Positions 13,307-23,356 of a stretch of 64,000 nt of DNA are shown here, one piece after another. The stretch comes from Aquatica leii. Lineage: Eukaryota > Arthropoda > Insecta > Coleoptera > Lampyridae. The DNA lies in assembly GCA_035610365.1 (NCBI GenBank), contig CM069433.1, forward strand, positions 54,612,487 through 54,676,486, in the 5' to 3' direction. Each line of letters begins with the position of its first letter. Within the stretch, counting starts at the first letter, position 1. Made by a program: the position numbers and the translations under genes. The notes below the pieces were generated by a model, which ran no database searches, was not told where the DNA came from, and saw nothing but the letters and a program-made list of their open reading frames with translations.

Positions 13307-14317
13307 TACTACACGGAGAGAAATGTTTTCAGATATCATTCGTAAGACGCACAACTTATGCGTAATTTAAGCATAAAAAACAACTACTACTAGCTATTCA
13401 TAAATTTATAAACCTTCGGTATAATTTGTGAATAGTCATATTAGCATCGATGATGATTATAATTCATAAGTTATGAAGTAAACGATTTCGTTATATATGC
13501 GTAATAATCATATCTTTATGAATAATACCCACAAACAATGATCATATTAAGAATAAAAATTTAACCAGGTAATCGTAATATGTGATTTAAGTCACATCTA
13601 TTATGATTATAATTCACATCCAGTAACGAAGTATTTTCATTATGTATGCTTAATAATCACATTTTTTTATGATTATATTTTTTATGATTAATATTCATAA
13701 ACTCTAATTAAATAAAGAATAACTTTTTAAGCATCCAATCATAATATGTGATAAATAAAGTATTGTTTATTAAATGATATTCAGAATAGTGTATTAACAA
13801 TTATGAATATTAATCATAATTTCGGAGTTAATTTTACTCTTCTTATACGACATAATCACAAGATATTTCTCATATATATTTTATAAATTAGTAAAACATA
13901 TTTCGAATTTAAAAAAAAATTTTTTTTTTGTACGATGATTACACAATTTTAATGCAGCTATACACCACCATACTTTTACAACAAAATAATTTAAATAGAA
14001 CACATAACACAAGAACTAATACATAACTAATAACACATAATATCATTAAATAATAATACAGATTATTATAAAAAATAAAACATTATTCAAATAAATAAAA
14101 CGTAAATAATATAAACAAAACTGAAACAGAACTTGAGCAACAATTTAAAAAAATAATTTGACAAGGTGCTATCGACAATCTTTTTCTTCTGTTGCAGTAA
14201 AAATAATTTAACAAAACGATTTTTAATATTGAAGTTGAAGAACATGAACACAAATAATTTTGTAATAGGTTAACTTATCATATAGGCAGCAACGTTTATC
14301 AATACTATTAAGATAAG

Positions 14318-14872
14318 ACGTCTTCCGGGTTTGGGACCGTGTCAATGTTGTAACCTGAAGTTGCCAACGTTTTGCTCCACTTTTGTAAGGGGCTTCATCA
14401 GGGTGTGAGAGAAATCGAAGAACTCAAACAAGCAACCGAAATCTAACTAAAAGTTAGGTAATCAACTTGTGAACCCAGCTAGATTCTAAACTCAGAAAAG
14501 GTAAGAAAGAAAACGATAAACTTGGAAAAGCAAACGAAAATCTAACAAAGAATCACTACAGAGTTAAGATTCTAGAATCTGGCTTGGTTCACAAGTTGAT
14601 TACCTAACTCTGTAGTGGTTCTTTATTAGATTTGCGTTTGCTTTTTCAAGTTTATCGTTTTCTTTCTTACTTTTTCTTAGTTTAGAATCTGGCTTAGTTC
14701 ACAAGTTGATTACCTAACTTTTGAGAAGTGTTTAGTTAGATTTCGGTTGCTTCTTTGAGTTCATCGATTTCTCTGACGCCCTGATGAAGCCCCTTACGAA
14801 AGTGGGCGAAACGTTGGCAACTTCGGTTACAACATTGACACGGTCCAAACCCGGAAGACGTTCTTAACTTAG
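14318..14872. repeat. Long imperfect fold-back (inverted repeat) carrying hammerhead-like cores
   Basis: The left arm (about 14318-14566) and right arm (about 14575-14872) are near-complementary, meeting at a small palindrome AGATTCTAGAATCT near 14570. Each arm runs outward from a GATTACCTAACT-bearing segment, through a CTGATGA...GAAAC-like module, to an outer block CGGGTTTGG/CCAAACCCG followed by AAGACG/CGTCTT. In the right arm the word TTCACAAGTTGATTACC occurs twice about 111 bp apart, so the arm itself holds a short tandem repeat. The unit sits entirely inside the 2.94-kb TIR element. It could be two head-to-head PLE terminal segments or a separate small ribozyme-bearing retroelement. Confidence 0.75.
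14781..14815 (+). ncRNA. Hammerhead-ribozyme-like core
   Basis: CTGATGA (14781-14787), a stem-II-like hairpin with GCCC...GGGC, then GAAAC (14808-14812) reproduce the conserved hammerhead core. Hammerhead motifs are known in terminal repeats of Penelope-like elements and in retrozymes. A convincing helix I/III closure with a UH cleavage site was not found by eye, so catalytic activity is unproven. The mirror copy on the - strand (about 14370-14401) differs in the GAAA part and looks less intact. Confidence 0.4.
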
Positions 14873-14976
14873 TATAGACTCCGGCCGTGGAAGCCGCTAT
14901 TACAACGTTTATCAAATCCATTATTTTAAAGTAGGCATCAAAAGTTTATAGAAAATTATTGTATAAATGCGTAATA

Positions 14977-15167
14977 TTATCCGTTACCAAAGCAAACTAG
15001 ATTATCGTCATCCTTACTACACATATCTGCCACTGTTCTCACTTCAGAACTAAAAAACTTCCATGTATCTCCAATGCTAACTTTCCATACCTTATTGTCT
15101 ATTTTCTTACGGCCTTTAGGTTTTACAACTATTTGCAATACTTTAGTTAAATTATAGCGACGCAAAT
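14977..15167 (-). CDS. Exon-like open stretch of unknown function inside the TIR element
   Basis: Not recognised. Minus-strand sequence following a pyrimidine-rich acceptor (TTATTTCTAG) reads LRRYNLTKVLQIVVKPKGRK and continues through KVWKVSIGDTWKFF to a stop, 62 residues after a phase-1 start. It has the basic, folded-protein-like composition of real coding sequence, unlike the A+T-driven frames around it. A second exon-like piece lies at 15889-15981 on the same strand, but its donor phase (0) does not match this acceptor phase (1), so the two do not join directly. It could be part of a transposase or of a captured host gene. Confidence 0.3.
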
Positions 15168-15888
15168 CTAGAAATAAGAAGTATGTGTATTAGAAAATGT
15201 AAATAAACAGAAAGTGATCAAAAGTGTTTCAACTTTCAATTTAATCTAATTCGTAGCTTTAATATTAATCAAAATAGCAATAATAAACAGATAACTTTGA
15301 ACATCTTGTATATCTAATTCTAATTCAAGTTAAAGTGATTCGTTACTTTGATTACTTTGGATACTATGACTACTTTGAGAACTGTATGTTTTTGTGGTAA
15401 TAAATACGGGTACCGGAATATAATTCCTTGAATCGTTTCATGATAGGATTTGATTACTCTTAGACGTATGTGCATAAATGACTAGAACGTGTTGTAAAAT
15501 TCTAATTTATGTAAACATTTTTGACAGTAGCTGATACCGGAGAAACTTATCATTTTAAATACAAAACAGAACATATGTACCTACTTTGGATTGTTAGTAT
15601 TTATTAAAGTTTTTAATATTAATTTTAAGAAATGGAAATACGCACAATATATAATGTAAAATTGAGATAAACGGCAAATTAATTTGGTACACCTCATACA
15701 AATACATACTTTATAATGTAATCTATTTTCGTTACCTACCAGTTTACGCAAGAATTATAAATTTGTATGTGAATGTGTTATAAGTACTAATATTTGTATC
15801 TTATGTATATATGTAGAAAATAATTAATATACAAACATTAGAACTCAAAAAACAGAAATATATGACAATTTTATTACATTTTGCTTAC

Positions 15889-15981
15889 CTTTTTATCAGT
15901 TGATAAAATCACTTCTTTAATTGATGCAATGCACACACTATCTGCGTGTGAAACGTTCTGCTGGTTTTGCTGATGTATCAT
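15889..15981 (-). CDS. Possible upstream exon of unknown function inside the TIR element
   Basis: Minus-strand ATG at 15981 opens 31 codons (MIHQQNQQNVSHADSVC, then IASIKEVILSTDKK) ending at a good donor, AAG followed by GTAAGC. The protein is not recognised. The phase disagrees with the only nearby exon-like stretch (14977-15167), so either an intermediate exon exists or this is chance. Confidence 0.2.
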
Positions 15982-16252
15982 AATATAAGAAGGTTTGTTC
16001 ATAACTTAAGATAAAATTATAACTATAGTGATAACTAGTAAAATATGAAAACAATTCATAACTTTATTACATTTATAAACCATAATCATAATACATGAAT
16101 ATACGTAACGCATAGAAATTGTACTCTTAGGAATGTTGTATGCGTATTACGCATAACATCATAATATAATTCATATTTTATAAATTTTATTAAATGTGTA
16201 ATTTATGAACATACTATTCATAACTAGTGATTGCAGATTTCTCTCCGTGTAG

Positions 16253-16330
16253 TAACACTATTGCTAGATGTGGTAGGCCAGCAGAAAAAGGGCAAAATGT
16301 TAATGGCTACTTGTATTGATAAACTCTTGA
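16253..16330 (+). repeat. Dispersed repeat interrupted by the TIR element (copy 1)
   Basis: The sequence right of the TIR element (GATGTGGTAGGCCAGCAG, then TGTTAATGGCTACTT) recurs at 23289-23356 at roughly 78% identity, with its own left flank continuous there. It shows what the insertion target looked like. The repeat family is not recognised. Confidence 0.55.
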
Positions 16331-17040
16331 AAATGTTATCTGTTCTTTAATTAAGAAGACATAAAACTTGGTGCCAAGCGTGGTACTTAAATAAACACAA
16401 CTCTCGTTGAAAGAAAAACTATACTCTGGTTAATATAAATAGTAAACTCCAGTTAAATTAATAATTAAAGTCAAGAAGCATGTGTAGATCTAGAACCAGT
16501 GGCGGCTGGCCGACAGGGGCTCTAGGGCGCGAGCCCTCCAAACATTCATTAAAACAAAAAAAAACAGTACAAATTATTATGAATGAATAGTTTAATATAC
16601 AACAAATTTATAATCTTGGTGTTTCTTGCACGAGGGAATGTTTAGCGTACGTGCAAGCGCAGCCAGCAAGGCACCCTAGATTTCCCGAGTGCAATTAACA
16701 CCAAGATTATAACGAGTTGTATAGGCAATTGTTATTATGCTAGCATCATCAATTTGAAAAATTGTTTATTACTCGCATGAATGTTGAATAGGATGACGAT
16801 ATCGTTTCGTTGGATACAAAATAATACAAATTAAGTAATAAAAATAATATACCGCTCATAAAAAAATAGTGTTACTTAACAATAGTTTTATTATGAACAA
16901 ACAAGAGTATTGTTACTTATTTGAAAGTAATTAAATCGATTTGTGATGTAATCTACTCACGTTAAAAACTAATAGATTAATTAGTACTAGATCTTATCTT
17001 CCTTAGGAGGGGCAATAAAAACCACTCTAAAATATTTTTA
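16331..17040. other. Noncoding stretch with one palindrome
   Basis: Contains the palindrome at 16596-16723 and, near 16498, a transposon-end-like CAGTGGCGGCTGG for which no partner end was found. No coding sequence seen. Confidence 0.4.
16596..16723. repeat. Small palindromic element with CpG-rich loop (P1)
   Basis: Nearly self-complementary over about 128 bp. The A+T-rich left stem TATACAAC...TTATAATCTTGGTGTT is mirrored by AACACCAAGATTATAA...GTTGTATA. The loop (about 16640-16675) is much richer in G+C, with GCGTACGTGCAAGCGCAGCC. Likely a non-autonomous fold-back or MITE. The same design recurs elsewhere in the window. Confidence 0.6.
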
Positions 17041-17045
17041 TGGCT

Positions 17046-17078
17046 ACGTTTCGTGCCTCTAGTGTGCACTTCTTCAGG
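17046..17078 (-). ncRNA. Degenerate hammerhead-like motif downstream of the PLE endonuclease
   Basis: The minus reading gives CCTGAAGAAGTGC, a short loop, then GCACGAAACGT: a stem between a CTGAAGA-like and a GAAAC core half. It lies about 350 bp 3' of the PLE endonuclease on the same strand, where PLE terminal sequence is expected. The core differs from CTGATGA, so activity is doubtful. Confidence 0.35.
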
Positions 17079-17425
17079 CCACTGAAAATTTATTTGCGGT
17101 AAGTGAGCAACATTACACACGTATAGAACAACTAACTGAATTTGTTAACAGGTACAACATAAAGACAAAAAAAACTTACAAGAAAAGGTTATGAGTGGAA
17201 ACAGTCCACTGGTCCAACAAGCATACCGTCTAATATTGTTATATATTCTAGTTAACATAAAATTATTAAGTCAGTAGAATTAAAATTTAAATCTATATAC
17301 AAAGAAAAACGACGGACATTAAAGTTAAACAAACAATATACACTGAATGTAAATTCAAAAATAATTGTAAGTATGATAAGGCCAATAGATAAAAATGACC
17401 ATAAAATCGCATTCATCTACAAAGC

Positions 17426-18112
17426 TTATCTTGCAATTTTTGAAATTAAATTGTTGTAAATATTGCTTAAGTTGTTGGTGTCGTTATTAAAATTAATGTT
17501 GTTTTTATGTATGTTGATGTATATCATTTCCAAAACTAACCTTTTTTTGAAATTATTTTCAACATCTAAAATTGTAGGATTGTTGAAATCGAAGGTATGT
17601 CCAGTGTTAATGTGATGGACTGCTAATGCTGTGTCTGCTTTTTTTGTTTTGCAATCATAACGATAGTTGTTAATCCGATTTTTTACTTTTTGTTTCGTTT
17701 GGCCGATATAACATACATTACAATTGGTACAGTCTAGTTTGTATATTACATCGTGCTTTTCTATTGTGTTTGTTTTATCTTTAGTTTTGCTGTACAGTGT
17801 ATTATAGATGGTGTTATTGTTGTATATTGCTATTTTGATGTTATTTGTTTTTAAAATCGGAATGATTCTATTTGTTAGATTTGGGACATTTATTATTTTC
17901 ATATAAGTGATGTTAGTATTAAGGTTAGTGGTAGGATTGGTGTTAGGGGTCGTATTAAGGTTAGTTGTAGGTAGGTTAGTTGGTGGCGGAATCACGATAG
18001 TTATGTTAGTATTAGAAAGTATTTTGTTTAATATATTTTTTGGATAGTTGTTCTTCCTTAATATGTTATTTAAGATGTTGAGGTTTTCTTTGTGAAATTG
18101 AGGGCTACTCAA
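17426..18112 (-). mobile_element. Penelope-like element, C-terminal part with GIY-YIG endonuclease
   Basis: An open stretch on - encodes the linker and endonuclease of a Penelope-like retroelement. The endonuclease shows VIYKLDCTNCNVCYIGQTKQ (the GIY and YIG halves), then a region like KVKNRINNYRYDCK, and HHINTGHTFDF, in the family order. The linker is extremely rich in Asn, Thr and Ile. The reverse transcriptase half is absent here, so this is a 5'-truncated copy, the usual fate of such retroelements. The first few codons of the open frame come from an inverted partner segment, not from the element itself. Confidence 0.85.
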
Positions 18113-18121
18113 AATAGCAGT

Positions 18122-18252
18122 ATACAACAATAACACCATCTATAATACACAGTACAGCAAAACTAATGATAAAACAAACACAACAGAAAAGCACGATGTA
18201 GTATACAAACTAGACTGTACCAATTGTAATGTATGTTATATCGGCCAAACGA
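18122..18252 (+). repeat. Inverted partner of the PLE endonuclease segment
   Basis: 131 bp on + repeat the segment 17698-17828 of the - strand at about 97% identity, ending just after the YIGQT codons. The two arms therefore form an inverted repeat with about 290 bp between them. PLE copies are often found rearranged in tandem or inverted configurations. Confidence 0.8.
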
Positions 18253-18890
18253 TAAAGTCTTACAAATAATCGTTAAATATTAAAGCATTTATAGTATAAT
18301 AAAAAGTACTGAATGACACACATCTGATACGCACATAGCAGACTCGATTGATTATAAAATCTCGACTCCATCTAGATTTTATATCTTTAATCTTGTCTGC
18401 TATTTGCTACATATCGGCCTTATGACGTTAATGACTATATTTTCCTTAACGCATACAACTTACAATCATATTATTATGATAACACTTTATTCTATTTTGC
18501 TGTGTTACTAGGTATGTATATATGATTCATTCATAATAAATGGATTAGATACAAAAACACAAACACCTTCTTTAATCTATTGATTATTTTAAATTAAATG
18601 CTTCATACACTGCTGATCAAATTTTGTATAAAATTGACTTAAGTAACTAATTTATTTCAATAAGTGTTAAAACAGTTTTTGGTCTTTCATTTCAAACTTA
18701 TGCAATATATCTAATATCTATTGCTTTTGATTAATCATTATTACATTATTTTTCTTATCATGTTTAACGTTCAATCCCAAAAAATGGTTGCTATGTGTCG
18801 TGGTGTAAATAAACAATTTTTGTATTTCAAACGGTTTTACATACGCCATTTTACGACATAAAAAACCACGTTTCAGAAGAAATTTTACAA
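18253..18890. other. A+T-rich spacer with a short palindrome
   Basis: A short imperfect palindrome at 18334-18404 (ATAGCAGACTCGATTGATTA against TAATCTTGTCTGCTAT, enclosing a shorter inner stem) is the only structure seen. The right end may include diverged upstream sequence of the Crypton-like gene. Confidence 0.4.
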
Positions 18891-18897
18891 ATAGTTT

Positions 18898-19042
18898 TTA
18901 GCAGCGGAATCGTCGTTGATACCAAGCAAATCGCGCGAGATTTATGAAGCCGAGTGTTACAAATTTGTAGACTGGAAAAGAAGTAAAAATGCAAAAATTA
19001 TGACAGAAGAAGTGGTATTAGGATATATGTCAGAGCAGATAT
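18898..19042 (+). pseudogene. Crypton-like tyrosine recombinase, N-terminal exon
   Basis: An open stretch reads LAAESSLIPSKSREIYEAEC, then YKFVDWKRSKNAK and EEVVLGYMSEQ. This matches the N-terminal core-binding (SAM-like) region of the insect Crypton-type tyrosine recombinases, usually a KSREIYxxxYxxFxxW ... ENVLLAYxxE pattern. No clear start codon or downstream splice partner was fixed, and the next recognisable recombinase sequence begins near 19.2 kb. It is part of a decayed DNA transposon or a transposon-derived gene. Confidence 0.5.
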
Positions 19043-19176
19043 ATTTTGTAGTTTTTGCTATATCTATAAACAGCAATTAAAAAATGTAACTATTATTTTT
19101 TTGTATAGTCCAAAGGCTGAAAACTTTCATCACTATGGTGTTTGTTTCCCCAAATGCATGCTGACGATAATGGAAA

Positions 19177-19933
19177 AGATTGTTATATCCTAATTCCATA
19201 ACGTCTCTGCGTTTATGAAAAGAAGTAATGTCGGGTACGAACCAGGTAGGTGTATTATATTAGGTAACTTTCTAATTTTTATTCAGTTAAAAAGTTTTAG
19301 TTTTGATAATTGTTATTTTCGTACCCAGGTTGTTGCAATTTTTGGAATATGTGAGGCATGCAAGAGAGCTGTACAACCTGTGTGTTAAAGATGTTAGCAA
19401 AGGGGGAGCCATTTTGGTAGTAGATATTAAATAAACAAAGACGCATGCAAACGTTTCTACGGCTGTTTGGGCACTGTCATTGTGTTGGCGTGTCATTTTC
19501 TCTGAAGATTCCGAAAATGATTGCCACGTTTCTCAACCTTCCAAACACTCATATGTTTACTGGACACTGTTTTTGAAGAACATTAGCAACTCTACTGGCC
19601 GACAGTGGAGCCAATATTTTGACGCTGAAGAGACATGGAAATCCAATATAGTGGCTGTCGGTTACATTGAAGAATCTGTTGAAAATAAAGTGAATGTTGC
19701 AAGAAAAATTATTTCCGGGATAGCTGCCAAAAATATAGAATCTGAATAAAAAGTTGTAGATTTTCCTGGTAGTTCCGGTATGGTTATTTCAAATAATAGT
19801 AACTGCACTTTTTACATACATTTTTAAAATAGAGCTCGGTTACCTGTATCATTGTTAAACCATGTATTTTTATGTAAATAAGAGTTGATAACGTCGTTTT
19901 TTCGATAGTTTTACTAAAAACAGTAATAAAACT
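19177..19933 (+). pseudogene. Crypton-like tyrosine recombinase, catalytic region, tandem copy 1
   Basis: DNA-cutting and -rejoining recombinase of a Crypton-type DNA transposon. About 19212-19250 reads AFMKRSNVGYEP, followed by a 41-bp GT...AG intron. Next comes VVAIFGICEACKRA, the block with the first catalytic Arg (usual GACRRxEL), then VKDVSKGGAILVVDI. About 19585-19640 reads ATLLADSGANILTLKRHG, the block with the catalytic His (HxxxxTLLxxGGDxxTLKRHGGW), and then WKSNIVAVGYIEESVENKV with the family's tail, where Tyr follows. These blocks lie in more than one frame, so at least two frameshifts separate them. The unit ends with AATAAA-type sequence. A nearly identical copy follows directly. 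Confidence 0.65.
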
Positions 19934-20695
19934 AAAGATTGTTATATCCTAATTCCATAACGTCTCTGCGTTTATGAAAAGAAGTAATGTCGGGTACGAA
20001 CCAGGTAGGTGTATTATATTAGGTAACTTTCTAATTTTTATTCAGTTAAAAAGTTTTAGTTTTGATAATTGTTATTTTCGTACCCAGGTTGTTGCAATTT
20101 TTGGAATATGTGAGGCATGCAAGAGAGCTGTACAACCTGTGTGTTAAAGATGTTAGCAAAGGGGGAGCCATTTTGGTAGTAGATATTAACAAAACAAAGA
20201 CGTACAAACGTTTCTGTTTTATTGTTTGGGCAATTGTCATTGTGTTGGCGTAAATACTTTTCTGAAAATTCCGAAAATGATTGCCACGTTTCTCAACCTT
20301 CCAAACACTCATATGTTTACTGGACACTGTTTTTGAAGAACATTAGCAACTCTACTGGCCGACAGTGGAGCCAATATTTTGACGCTGAAGAGACATGGAA
20401 ATCCAATATAGTGGCTGTCGGTTACATTGAAGAATCTGTTGAAAATAAAGTGAATGTTGCAAGAAAAATTATTTCCGGGATAGCTGCCAAAAATATAGAA
20501 TCTGAATAAAAAAGCGATTTTCCCAGTTCCGGTAGGCGAAATGGTCAAATAATAGTAACTGCACTTTTTACATACATTTTTAAAATAGAGCTCGGTTACC
20601 TGTATCATTGTTAAACCATGTATTTTTATGTAAATAAGAGTTGATAACGTCGTTGTTTCTCTGATAGTTTCATTGCATGGGTGCAATAAAACTGG
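19934..20695 (+). pseudogene. Crypton-like tyrosine recombinase, catalytic region, tandem copy 2
   Basis: Head-to-tail duplicate of 19177-19933, about 95% identical and abutting it, with the same 41-bp intron, the same open pieces and the same 3' end with AATAAA. In this copy the piece VRHARELYNLCVKDVSKGGA is open through AILVVDINKTKTYKRF, which fits the family's DTKT...RxFTI pattern better than copy 1. It carries the same frame disruption at the RHG/WKS junction as copy 1, so that lesion predates the duplication. Because the intron is retained, the copy arose by DNA duplication, not by retrotransposition. Confidence 0.65.
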
Positions 20696-20987
20696 AAATT
20701 GTGAACGATTTTTGGTTATCAATAGAACCGTTTATTATGCTAGCATAAAAAAAATATTTAAACATACATATTTGTAGGATCATCTACTTTTTAACGATTT
20801 AATATGGTCTTCAATCAAAGCAACGTGTATTAAATAGCTATTTCTTTATGTTCGTGATACAATTATTGGAGCCCATGGCTGTATATGTAGCAAAGCTAAG
20901 ACCAGGAAAGAGAGGGGACTCGTAATACCCGACCTACGCTGTCCATACCGAATGTGTCCCTTTTTTTTGGAAAACATTAAAAAGATG

Positions 20988-21112
20988 GCAAACAATATAA
21001 TTGACACCATTCGTAATTTTACGTTATTTACTTTATTTCTGGAAGTAACGTCATTATTTTGTGACGTTGGAAAAGAAGTTAACTTTGACACAGTGAATTA
21101 CGTTCCAGAAGT
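20988..21112 (+). CDS. Possible short first exon, unknown
   Basis: ATG at 20988 opens MANNIIDTIRNFTLFTLFLE, then VTSLFCDVGKEV and NFDTVNYVPE, ending at CCAGAAGTAAGT, a good donor. The N-terminal third is hydrophobic enough to be a weak signal or anchor. No downstream exon was found, so it is only a candidate. Confidence 0.18.
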
Positions 21113-23288
21113 AAGTTAATTTTTGTAACTCCTTTACATTGTCTCATGTCAGACTAAGAAGAATTAGTGTTTGAGTGATTATTTTAGCAGATCATTGCAC
21201 TTTATATTTAGTTTTATTTATAATTTGTTGTGAAAACACAATCGTGCAACAAGTGCAGGTATTAAAATGCGTAGGTGGCATGTGTACTTATATGTCATCT
21301 ACGCGATAAATTTATTTACAATTTTTTTTTGATATAGTATTAACAAGTAATTAAATCAAAAATGTGCTGATCAAATATTTTAGTAAAAACCTAGAGCAAC
21401 ATTTTGATTACTAGGGTAGCATGGCGTCTGCTGTGTAGGTGTTAGTTGTTTAAACATACGTAATAACAATGTTACTTGGATGTTAGGTACATCTGAGATA
21501 CATTCTTAGTAAACACATTGTAAATTTCAGATTCGCAGCAAATCTTTCTTGTAGATGCATTGGTAGAAGCGCGTAGAGTATGTCTGAAGTATTGAACACC
21601 ATCCTTGTATTTAAGCACGTTTCGAATGTATTATTATTAAAGATATATCATCAAATGTACATTGTATAATTTTTAAACAAAAAACACAAATGCGGATAGT
21701 TCTTGGTTATACAAGTGTCCTAAGCACACCTATTGTTTATTTTTTCGGGTGACGCCAATACTACGAATCTCCTAACTTTTTTAGTTGAAGTAGCAGAGCA
21801 TTCTAGCGTGACGTCGCGACCTTCACTACAAGATTTCATATGCAATTTTAACGTGCCATAGGGCTAGCACGTTTGTAGCCCGCGATGGTTTCAATTCAGA
21901 ATCATGAAGCAGTAGGACTTGCACGACGTGTTCTAAGTAAAACGTTGTTTTTGACGTACGTAATTTTTCAAATATGCAAAAAGTACTGTTTTTCTAAATG
22001 AATTTGTAGGACTGTTATTGAAGGTTGAAATAAAATATTTCAAAAGATTAATACCGCATTACAGTTTTATCTAAAAAAAAAACAATAAAAAAAAGTTGAT
22101 CGTAACAAATCCTTTAAATGATACTATATGATACTAGTATTTTTGAAGGTCTACATATATTCCAATATTATTATTTTACCTTTATTGTTAATCAGCAATG
22201 AATGTTCGAAAAAATAGTGTATTTAGTAGCTTTATTAATATCAAATCTCAATTCACACAAAATAAAAGTCAGTGGTTTCCGATTGAAAGTAGTAAATTAA
22301 AAAAAATTCTTAAGTAAACAGTTAAAAAATGTATGTGCTTATTATTTTTGCATTCACTATTAACAATACACAAATGCAGTGACGTAGTCAAGATTTTAGT
22401 TAAGGACGGCGTGTCTAGTTTAAATATTTGTTTTACTTTATGAATAGACTAAACATTTTAAAACTTTCGCCTGGTTTTTTGCAAGCATTACTTTATTCTG
22501 GATTTTTCAAATAATTCGAGAGGGATTTGGATTGTCAGCACCCTACCTTGGCTATGCCAATGACAAATGTATCATGTACATACAAATATTTGAGTGAATT
22601 AAAGATAGTTTTAAAGAAGAAATTTAATTCATTAAAAACTAATATTAAATTCTAAGTCAGAAATTTTTCTAGAAACGATTTTCTATATTAAATGTAAAAG
22701 TAAACACACATAATTATTATGATTTTTTAATTACAACAAAATTATCCTATTGTTATCTTTGGAACATCTTTCTTGTCAACAAATAATCTGAAAAAATGGA
22801 CACGAGTGAAATCCTTGAATCAAACATAATAATAAACGTTAGTATTCTCTCGATAAATCACTAAAGACTAAGCCAGTAAAAGGTTGAAATAAAATCTTTC
22901 GGAATGCTTACTCCAAATTTGGAACTAAATCAAGCAGATAAAACTGTTAAACGTAATTTTGTACACGGCATTTTTCTAGTGCAGTTTATAACACGAATTA
23001 GTGGGCATATGGAAGTGATACAATAAATGCTTTATTTTGTTTTCAATTCTTATTGTTTTATTCCGATGAAGCCGATAAAACGAGAGAAATTAGGATGTAT
23101 GTACAGATTTGAAACATTTAAATGAGAAAATTTAAAAACAAAGCTTAGTGATGGGGAACCTAAAACGCATAGACTACCTTATTATTTAATAGATTAAGCA
23201 TTATATTAGATAAAATCAAGTTAAAGCATTTACTTATATTAAAAAAAAGGAGTGTGTAATAGTTATCTGTAATAAAGCGGAATTGTGG

Positions 23289-23356
23289 TAATACTGTTGT
23301 AAGACGTGGCAGACCAGCATACAAAGGGTCAACATGTTAATGGCTACTTTTAAGCA
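23289..23356 (+). repeat. Dispersed repeat (copy 2), without the TIR insertion
   Basis: Matches the sequence at 16253-16330 (GACGTGGCAGACCAGCA, then ATGTTAATGGCTACTT) and continues left without the ACACGGAGAG end. It thus serves as an empty-site-like paralogue for the 2.94-kb TIR element. Confidence 0.5.

Larger units (their letters stand above)
13309..16252. mobile_element. 2.94-kb TIR DNA element of unassigned family
   Basis: The termini are perfect 16-bp inverted repeats CTACACGGAGAGAAAT (13309-13324 and the complement ending at 16252), flanked on both sides by TA (13307-13308 and 16253-16254), which suits a TA-duplicating element. Both subterminal regions contain TTATGCGTAAT-like words and many CATAA/TTATG repeats. 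Near the left end, a unit of about 160 bp beginning ATGATTATAATTCA is present twice (from about 13453 and 13613). A related sequence at about 23.28-23.36 kb carries the right flank without the element, consistent with insertion of a discrete unit. No transposase is recognised. A fold-back with hammerhead-like cores (14318-14872) and two minus-strand exon-like pieces of unknown function lie inside. Boundaries are strong; family and mobility are inference. Confidence 0.7.

Noticed and set aside
14736-14921. Cys-containing minus-strand open frame (61 codons)
   Set aside because: Antisense through the fold-back arm; explained by the inverted repeat, not by coding.
16497-16545. Transposon end CAGTGGCGGCTGG...
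   Set aside because: Looks like a hAT-type terminus, but no matching opposite end or target duplication was found in the window.
20846-21091. Minus-strand open frame with hydrophobic middle
   Set aside because: Only a shadow across the + strand candidate exon and flanking sequence; no motif or splice context.
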